A DNA stretch of 28,336 bases from JAZGER01 sp036480335 (GTDB taxonomy: Bacteria; Pseudomonadota; Gammaproteobacteria; DSM-19610): contig JAZGGH010000136.1 in the NCBI GenBank assembly GCA_036480335.1, positions 1 to 28,336 of the forward strand, written 5' to 3'. The notes under the pieces were generated by a model, which was not told the origin of the DNA, did no database searches, and saw only the letters and a list, made by a program, of their open reading frames with translations. The translations under genes and the position numbers were made by a program. Shown piece after piece: positions 22,847 to 28,336 of the stretch (positions within the stretch are counted from its first letter, which is position 1; each line of letters starts with the position of its first letter).

Positions 22847-25800
22847 AGAGTAAAATCATAAACAGCAGGACAGGGTTTCTAAAAACCTGTGTGCTTGTAT
22901 TTGCCGTTATGTTACAGGCCTGCGGAGGTGGAGGGACTAGCGCCACCGGTCCGGGCGATATCATTGGCACCGGTATTCGTGGAACAGCGGCGGTAGGGAC
23001 GGCTCTGGCGAATGCGGAAATTACCGTGAAATCGAAAACAGGCGAAGTAAAAACAGGGACGACGGGTGCCAATGGGGAATTCGAGATTAACAAGCTGCAG
23101 GGCACCGGGCCGTATTTGTTGCGCGCAGCAAAAGGCAATAATGAATATCTCTACAGTATTGCCCACAAGGGAGCGGATAATTTGATTACCCGCAATATTC
23201 ATCCCTATACCGATCTGATTGTCAGAAACTGGTATGCACGCGAAGGGCAGAATATCGAGACGGCCTTTGCCGGGACGACACCGATAAATTCGATACCGAC
23301 CCAGGCGCAAATTGATCAGATCAAGAATGAAATCCAGGGTATTGTTGCTCAGATCCTGGAACGAAACAGTGTTACGGGTTCGGATTTATTGAGCACTCCG
23401 TTTGTTGCCAACAACTCCGGTTTTGACGCCTTCCTGGATCAGTCACCGGTGACCATAATCAATAACCAGATAACGATTGTTTTTATCGAACCGGTCACCA
23501 ATGTACAGAACACGATTATCAACAATGTTGCCCTGAATACGGATTTCACCGTGACGGAAGATACACCACCCACCGTACCGCAAAATGTCACTGCCGCAGC
23601 TGTCAGTGATACCGAACTCAGAGTTAGCTGGGAAGCATCAACCGATGATAAAGGCGTAGCCGGATACAATGTCTATCGGGATGGTAATCTGGCAGCGACG
23701 ACACCGCATCTTTCTTTCATCGATACTGGACTGGTGGCAGGGACACAATACAGTTATGAAGTGGAAGCGATCGATAGCAGGCAACATGTTTCAGCTAAAT
23801 CCGTTGCTTCAACACCTGTTTCTGTCGGCAATGTAGATACTACGGCACCAGCAGCACCCACCGGTGCTAGTGCAGTGGCGACCGATCAGAGCATTACGCT
23901 GAGCTGGACGGCACCTGCCGATAACGATGTCGCTGGTTATCGGGTCTTCAGAGGTGCTGCAGGGAACGTCTCGACAGAAGTGGCGAATGTCACCACCACC
24001 GACTATACAGATGCCAATCTGGCAGCAGCGACTGAATTCTGCTATCAAATCGAAGCCTATGATGCCGCAGATAACCGTTCACCAAAGAGCAATGAAACCT
24101 GTGCGACAACCGCAGGTGTGACTACCGCATCCAGTCTGTCATTATCTGCCGATACCTTCGCAGTGAATGAAGCCGCTGGCAGTATCGACATTGTCGTTAA
24201 TCGCAGTGGCGATCTGTCACAGCCTGCCAGTGTTGATTATAAAGTGGAGGCAGGTACTGCTGCAGATGGTCAGGATTTCAACGCCAGCACCGGTACACTG
24301 AACTGGGCGGCTACAGATGCATCACCTAAAACTATTATCGTGCAGATTCTTTCTGACAGTGAGACTGAAGGTAATGAAACGGTGCAGGTTACATTGCTGA
24401 ATCCTGTCAATGTGACGCTTGGGACAACTGTTGCCACGTTGACGATTACGGATTCAACGGCAGTAGCCTGTACTGCAGCTAACAGTATTATTCTATCGGA
24501 AAGCAATATCGATACAGACACCGTTTTGGATCAACCCTGCTATCAGGCGCCTAATGGCCTTAGTGTCAATAACTCGGCTAGATTGACCATCAACCCGGGT
24601 GTGCAGTTGCAGTTTGCAGCTGGTCAGGAGTTGCGTATAGATGATAGGGGTAGTTTGAATGCTGTGGGTACAGTTCTTGCGCCAATTGTTATAGGTGGTA
24701 GTAATCCTACGCCAGGCTTCTGGAAAGGTATTCTGTTCAGCCAATTCAATCGTGGTGCGAGTCATCTGGAATTCACCACCGTCGAATACGGGCAAACGAA
24801 TCTGTCAATAGAAATTGCTAGCTTCGGTTCTGCAGGCGTATCATTAAAAGAAGTAACGTTGCGTAATGGCAGTGATAGGGGTTTGTATATCAAGGCTAGC
24901 CCAGCTTCTCAATCTGTAACTGTTGCAGAATTTAAAAATGTAACCATTACGGGAAATGGACTGCCTGCTGAATTACCAGATAATATGATAGGTGTGCTTG
25001 GTTCTGATAGCCATTATTCAGGGAATACTGATGATAGAATCTATGTACTTAAAGAGGGAATTAAAATTCAACAAGCCTGGAAGAAACTTGACGTACCTTA
25101 TTTTATGGCGACACAAGATACTATCTATACAGTAACAGATTCCTTGTCAATTGAGCGGGGTGGAATACTTGAGTTCAATTCAGGGTCTGGGCTGAGGATT
25201 GAGAATAACGGTTCGTTAAAAGCTATTGGTACCCCCAGTGACAATATTATTTTCACAGGCAGCACTCAATCAAGGGGCTATTGGAATGGGGTTGAGTTTC
25301 TTCGTTCAAATAATGTTGATAACCAACTGGATTATGTAACGATTGAGTATGCTCAGAATAACCTTAAAATTACAGGGCATCCTTTAGGTATTGCCAGAAT
25401 CAGTGTTAAAAATACCACGCTACAAAATGCAGCCGTACATGGTATTCAATTTGATGTGGCCGAAGCAAATTATCTTCACGAGGATTCTAAATTTGAAAAT
25501 CTAACGGTTACTGGAAACCGGGTTCCTGTCGAGATACAGGATTTCCTGGTGGGTATTCTGAATCCTGATAGTACGTTTGTTGGAAATACGGATGACCAGA
25601 TCCATATAGTGAATAAGGCGCAACGAGCAATAACAACCCACCAAATTTGGGCCAAGCTGGATGTTCCTTACTTTTTCAGTAAAGAAAATACATTTTATAC
25701 GATTGGTTCATTTGTAACCATACAACCAGGTGTGACTCTAATATTTAATGCAAAATCCAGATGGACTGTGGATTCAAACGGATTTCTGAATGCGAGAGGC

Positions 25801-26139
25801 ACGGCAAGTGAACCCATTGTTTTTACCGGACTGGAGGATATACCTGGTTACTGGGCAGGGATTCATATTAGCCGGTCAAATAATGTTAACAATCAATTTG
25901 ATCATGTGGTTATTGAATATGGCGGTTCTACTAATACGCAGCTAGGAAACAATAATACATCTGGGAATATTACTATGGACTGTTTTCTTTCCACAAGAGC
26001 TGCCTTTATAAGTATTACAAATAGCACGCTGAAGGATAGTGGAGGCTGGGGTATATACAGGAAAGAAGCTTTCAATTGCCATCTTACGCAAACAAATAAT
26101 ACCTTTAGTAACAATTTCAAGGGTGATGTGAATCAGTAA
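22843..26139 (+). CDS. large modular lipoprotein: two FN3 domains, Calx-beta domain, beta-helix repeats
   Basis: This 1098-residue surface lipoprotein has a signal with lipobox LQAC (C27), then CGGGGTSATGPGDIIGTGI and a carboxypeptidase-regulatory-like beta domain (about 45-85, TAAVGTALANAEITVKSK). Two fibronectin type III domains follow (about 242-328 and 331-425), then a Calx-beta domain (about 429-540, with FAVNEAAGSIDIVVNRSG), then three imperfect repeats of about 180-200 residues (from about 555 to the end) marked by WKGILF, WNGVEF and WAGIHI and by LDVPYF in the second and third. These repeats have the look of a right-handed beta-helix. It would be anchored to the outer membrane and bind surfaces or polysaccharides. 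The 3' third is clearly more AT-rich than the 5' part. It is coupled to the DUF6502 gene. Confidence 0.85.
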   Translation: MKSKIINSRTGFLKTCVLVFAVMLQACGGGGTSATGPGDIIGTGIRGTAAVGTALANAEITVKSKTGEVKTGTTGANGEFEINKLQGTGPYLLRAAKGNNEYLYSIAHKGADNLITRNIHPYTDLIVRNWYAREGQNIETAFAGTTPINSIPTQAQIDQIKNEIQGIVAQILERNSVTGSDLLSTPFVANNSGFDAFLDQSPVTIINNQITIVFIEPVTNVQNTIINNVALNTDFTVTEDTPPTVPQNVTAAAVSDTELRVSWEASTDDKGVAGYNVYRDGNLAATTPHLSFIDTGLVAGTQYSYEVEAIDSRQHVSAKSVASTPVSVGNVDTTAPAAPTGASAVATDQSITLSWTAPADNDVAGYRVFRGAAGNVSTEVANVTTTDYTDANLAAATEFCYQIEAYDAADNRSPKSNETCATTAGVTTASSLSLSADTFAVNEAAGSIDIVVNRSGDLSQPASVDYKVEAGTAADGQDFNASTGTLNWAATDASPKTIIVQILSDSETEGNETVQVTLLNPVNVTLGTTVATLTITDSTAVACTAANSIILSESNIDTDTVLDQPCYQAPNGLSVNNSARLTINPGVQLQFAAGQELRIDDRGSLNAVGTVLAPIVIGGSNPTPGFWKGILFSQFNRGASHLEFTTVEYGQTNLSIEIASFGSAGVSLKEVTLRNGSDRGLYIKASPASQSVTVAEFKNVTITGNGLPAELPDNMIGVLGSDSHYSGNTDDRIYVLKEGIKIQQAWKKLDVPYFMATQDTIYTVTDSLSIERGGILEFNSGSGLRIENNGSLKAIGTPSDNIIFTGSTQSRGYWNGVEFLRSNNVDNQLDYVTIEYAQNNLKITGHPLGIARISVKNTTLQNAAVHGIQFDVAEANYLHEDSKFENLTVTGNRVPVEIQDFLVGILNPDSTFVGNTDDQIHIVNKAQRAITTHQIWAKLDVPYFFSKENTFYTIGSFVTIQPGVTLIFNAKSRWTVDSNGFLNARGTASEPIVFTGLEDIPGYWAGIHISRSNNVNNQFDHVVIEYGGSTNTQLGNNNTSGNITMDCFLSTRAAFISITNSTLKDSGGWGIYRKEAFNCHLTQTNNTFSNNFKGDVNQ

Positions 26140-26151
26140 TCAATAGACTTC

Positions 26152-26170
26152 TGGCCTGAATTCCAGGCCG
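26152..26170 (+). terminator. weak hairpin after the modular lipoprotein gene
   Basis: GGCCTG (26153-26158) pairs with CAGGCC (26164-26169) over a short AATTC loop, 13 bases after the stop. No strong T run follows, so termination is uncertain. Confidence 0.3.
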
Positions 26171-26230
26171 GAGCATTTAAACTTTGTCACAGTGACATTG
26201 AGTGAGCAGGCAGATTTATTCGTTCTATGG

Positions 26231-26258
26231 TTGAATTATAATTTGTATTTTGTATAAT
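26231..26258 (+). promoter_or_regulatory. sigma70-like promoter of the HpaA-family gene
   Basis: TTGAAT (26231-26236) and a perfect TATAAT (26253-26258) are separated by 16 bases. The start near 26265 lies after the ATG at 26263, which supports the ATG at 26317 as the real start of the next gene. Confidence 0.6.
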
Positions 26259-26316
26259 TTTTATGTTGTACTCATATAGTATAAACACTAATTTTAAAGA
26301 CCTTAAGGAGTCAAAT

Positions 26317-27126
26317 ATGATTGTTGTAAAAAACAGCGTTATTTTGCTGGTTGTTGCTGTTCTAGCTGGATGTTCTTCATCGATACCCGTAAGGAAGGAG
26401 TCAGCATCACTAAACTTGCAATATACTATAGAAAAAAAGGGGGGAATGGTTGATGAAGTGATAGCAATTATGGAACCAACATTTTCTGCTCCAAATAACG
26501 TAAAAGGAAACAACGGCGTATCATTTTATAATAATTTTGCGACAAGGTATAAGCAAAAATTGGCTAAAGCCCTCTCAACAGGATTTTGGGAGTTGTTCTC
26601 AGCTAAAGGATTCAAAACTAAAGGGCCTTTCACTGATTTTGACGGACTACCCTATCTTGAAAAGAAGAGTATTTACCTTGCCAGTATTCCATATGTGGAT
26701 ATAAATTTTGTAAAAGAAAGTGTTTCTAAAAAGTGTGGCACAGGGTATTGCTGGGAAGAAGGTTATCTTAATGTAACCGGAGAATTTACTTACAAAATCA
26801 TCGAACCATTAACTGGGCAGATATTCCTTACGAGACGTGTGTCATTGAGTGGTCTTAATCCAAGAAAGGCATACACTAGGCAATGGGCGGCAAATACTTC
26901 GGGAGGAAAGAGTTTTGGTTTGATTGGGTCGGCAATTGGGGCAGCATATGAAGCGACCAAGAAAAAGCCAACAGAACTTATAGATAATACTGATAAAGTA
27001 TTAGGCGAGGTTATCAGCGACTTCTATCAGCAAGCAATGAAAAAATTAGATGCTTATATTTCCAAGGAAGAGCTACTGTCTTACAAGGAAGATGTGATGA
27101 AACTAAAGGGATTAAAGCGATTCTGA
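26317..27126 (+). CDS. HpaA-family (neuraminyllactose-binding hemagglutinin type) lipoprotein
   Basis: This 269-residue lipoprotein has a signal with lipobox LAGC (C19 in MIVVKNSVILLVVAVLAGC), preceded by AAGGAG and the promoter at 26231. Its ending, LDAYISKEELLSYKEDVMKLKGLKRF, is strikingly like the end of Helicobacter HpaA (KLTQKNLESYQKDAKELKG), and the central FTYKIIEPLTGQIFLTRRVSLSGL matches the part of HpaA with VTILEPMSGESLDSF. HpaA is an outer-membrane or flagellar-sheath lipoprotein needed for colonisation by H. pylori; what it binds is debated. The gene is AT-rich relative to folE next door and lies in a variable region, so transfer from another phylum or class is likely. Cysteines at KKCGTGYCW may form a disulfide. 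Confidence 0.75.
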   Translation: MIVVKNSVILLVVAVLAGCSSSIPVRKESASLNLQYTIEKKGGMVDEVIAIMEPTFSAPNNVKGNNGVSFYNNFATRYKQKLAKALSTGFWELFSAKGFKTKGPFTDFDGLPYLEKKSIYLASIPYVDINFVKESVSKKCGTGYCWEEGYLNVTGEFTYKIIEPLTGQIFLTRRVSLSGLNPRKAYTRQWAANTSGGKSFGLIGSAIGAAYEATKKKPTELIDNTDKVLGEVISDFYQQAMKKLDAYISKEELLSYKEDVMKLKGLKRF

Positions 27127-27149
27127 AAAAATAGCTTGTTCGATGACTG

Positions 27150-27177
27150 TCTATCCATGCAGTTATGCATGGATAGA
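27150..27177 (+). terminator. 12 bp perfect hairpin after the HpaA-family gene
   Basis: TCTATCCATGCA (27150-27161) and TGCATGGATAGA (27166-27177) form a perfect stem with the four-base loop GTTA. It lies 23 bases after the stop codon. No T run follows, so it may slow or protect the 3' end more than terminate. Confidence 0.5.
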
Positions 27178-27225
27178 TGAAACCTGTCCCGAGGAATATG
27201 CATCTATTAAAATGAATGGGATTTA

Positions 27226-27256
27226 TTGCCGATTCACAATCTGATCTGTGTATACT
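27226..27256 (+). promoter_or_regulatory. possible folE promoter
   Basis: TATACT (27251-27256) is a fair -10 element 26 bases ahead of the folE ATG. The best -35, TTGCCG (27226-27231), is 19 bases away, longer than optimal. Confidence 0.3.
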
Positions 27257-27282
27257 CAAAATAACCAACAGGAAATCTGACA

Positions 27283-27837
27283 ATGACGAAGACTATTGCT
27301 GACAGCTATCTGAATATTATCAAGAGTGTGGGTGAAGATCCGGAGCGGGAAGGTTTGTTGAAAACCCCTGAGCGCGCTGCAAAGGCTATGGAATTTCTGA
27401 CACGTGGTTATAATCAGGATCTTGATGTGGTATTGAATGGTGCGGTGTTTCCGTCTGATAATGACCAGATGGTGATTGTCAAGGATATTGAGATGTATTC
27501 TCTGTGCGAACATCATCTGTTGCCTTTTATCGGCAAGGCGCACGTGGCTTACCTGCCACAGGGTAAGGTGATTGGCCTTTCAAAAATAGCACGCATTGTT
27601 GATATGTATGCTCGGCGTTTACAGATTCAGGAGCAATTAACCACACAAATTGCAACAGCGATTCATGATGTAACCGATGCTGCGGGTGTCGGTGTTGTGA
27701 TTGAGGCATCGCATCTTTGTATGATGATGCGAGGTGTTGAGAAACAGAATTCGGAAACGGTGACATCCATGATGACCGGGACTTTTCGGGAGAATTACCG
27801 AACAAGAACTGAATTTCTAAAACTGATTGGGCGTTAA
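27283..27837 (+). CDS. folE: GTP cyclohydrolase I
   Basis: This 184-residue enzyme turns GTP into 7,8-dihydroneopterin triphosphate. Zinc ligands C75 and H78 (LCEHHLLPF) and C146 (SHLCMMMRG) keep the same spacing as C110, H113 and C181 of E. coli FolE, and GLSKIARIV and QIQEQLT are standard. The protein is of the usual short length. It overlaps or touches folX, so its product is passed to that enzyme. Its codon use resembles the other housekeeping genes and differs from the AT-rich gene upstream. Confidence 0.96.
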   Translation: MTKTIADSYLNIIKSVGEDPEREGLLKTPERAAKAMEFLTRGYNQDLDVVLNGAVFPSDNDQMVIVKDIEMYSLCEHHLLPFIGKAHVAYLPQGKVIGLSKIARIVDMYARRLQIQEQLTTQIATAIHDVTDAAGVGVVIEASHLCMMMRGVEKQNSETVTSMMTGTFRENYRTRTEFLKLIGR

Positions 27838-27838
27838 A

Positions 27839-28192
27839 GTGCTCACTGTCCGCATCAAGAATTTACGCCTGCGAACCTATATCGGTTTCAATGAAGACGA
27901 ACGTGAAAAACGTCAGGATCTGGCGATCAATGTACGCTTTGATTATGCCGCTGAAAAGGCTGCAGATACGGATGATGTTACCTATGCCGTAAATTACAAG
28001 ACCATCACAAAAAGTATTATTGCTTTTGTTGAGGGGAATCAGTTTCTGTTACTGGAGAAGCTGGCATCTGATATCCTCGAGCTGGTTATGCAGAATGCCG
28101 ATATTCAGTATGCGGAAGTCGAAGTGGACAAGCCACATGCTTTGCGGTTTGCGGATTCGGTTTCGGCGGCCGTAAGTGCCAGTCGTGAGTGA
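27839..28192 (+). CDS. folX: dihydroneopterin triphosphate 2'-epimerase
   Basis: This protein of about 117 residues has IKNLRLRTYIGFNEDEREKRQD, VNYKTITKSII, LLLEKLASDIL and EVEVDKPHALRFADSVS, which are the FolX version of the FolB fold (E. coli FolX has IRIKNLRLRTFIGI and EVEIDKLHALRYADSVS). It turns dihydroneopterin triphosphate into dihydromonapterin triphosphate, leading to tetrahydromonapterin. The GTG at 27839, one base after the folE stop, is preferred with GGGCG seven bases before; a TTG at 27827 would overlap folE and is an alternative. FolM, the expected reductase, is not in the window. Confidence 0.92.
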   Translation: MLTVRIKNLRLRTYIGFNEDEREKRQDLAINVRFDYAAEKAADTDDVTYAVNYKTITKSIIAFVEGNQFLLLEKLASDILELVMQNADIQYAEVEVDKPHALRFADSVSAAVSASRE

Positions 28193-28207
28193 CTGGATGT
28201 TGCCTGG

Positions 28208-28336
28208 CAGGCTGTTGAAAAAACCCTTATGCGGCACAATCCTGCGTTAAAAATCGGCTCAAAATGCTCATGTACTGCGTGTACACTGCGCTTTTTCGCC
28301 AATTTTTGCCTTGTCTTGCGCTCGCCTGAGACTTTT
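28208..28336 (+). repeat. MITE-like repeat, copy C (cut by the window edge)
   Basis: The third copy starts with CAGGCTGTTGAAAAA 15 bases after the folX stop and runs 129 bases to the window end, lacking only the last few bases of the right inverted end. It is nearly identical to copy B over its length. The left flank is CTGG and not CTAG. Confidence 0.9.

Noticed and set aside
24580..26139. Repeated sequence that might be a CRISPR or tandem DNA array
   Set aside because: The repetition is at the protein level, long and imperfect, and lies in one open frame; there are no short identical repeats with regular spacers.

Overview
The window looks like a chromosomal segment of a gammaproteobacterium of moderate GC content. 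Clues are a RegB/RegA redox system, ilvD of the iron-sulfur type, AmpD, a TIGR04211-type SH3 protein, SrkA, monomeric NADP isocitrate dehydrogenase, and a FolE-FolX pair. No ribosomal RNA or other marker fixes the genus; a free-living sulfur- or C1-oxidising relative is only a guess.

Layout. (1) 1-290: the end of an unknown gene, then a 138 bp MITE-like repeat. (2) 291-3126: regA and regB on the minus strand, then a Crp/Fnr regulator and a small DUF2892 membrane protein on the plus strand. (3) About 3127-5870: an AT-rich accessory stretch with a two-gene Fic module behind a structured leader, an unknown 87-residue protein, a DUF5343 protein, and an odd class II tRNA-like gene with a UGG anticodon followed by a 19 bp hairpin. 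(4) 5976-12023: housekeeping genes ilvD, a GAF-GGDEF-EAL protein, a TIGR04211 SH3 protein, ampD and btuF. (5) 12024-18511: a second MITE copy, a PduO-type cobalamin adenosyltransferase, a WcaJ-like sugar-phosphate transferase, two poorly known small genes, and srkA-btuC-btuD. (6) 18608-21823: monomeric icd, a small zinc-ribbon-like membrane protein and a vapBC toxin-antitoxin pair. (7) 22022-27126: a DUF6502 regulator-like gene overlapping a large FN3/Calx-beta/beta-helix lipoprotein, then an AT-rich HpaA-family lipoprotein. (8) 27283-28336: folE, folX and a third MITE copy cut by the window edge.

How the genes fit together. RegB carries both known redox-sensing elements (a quinone motif and a cysteine 40 residues after the phospho-histidine), so regBA with the neighbouring Crp/Fnr gene forms a respiratory control block. 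Cobalamin uptake (BtuF, BtuC, BtuD) and adenosylation (PduO type) are split over three nearby transcription units. FolE and FolX would make dihydromonapterin triphosphate. The accessory parts (Fic module, DUF5343, VapBC, DUF6502 with its lipoprotein, HpaA-like protein) are separate small modules; I do not see one large known mobile element with an integrase.

The points most worth a second look are the class II tRNA-like gene with a proline anticodon, the palindromic operator-like site that overlaps the promoter and start codon of the DUF6502 gene (predicting a leaderless transcript), the MITE family that sits next to CTAG stop codons, and the HpaA-family lipoprotein outside its usual epsilonproteobacterial hosts.
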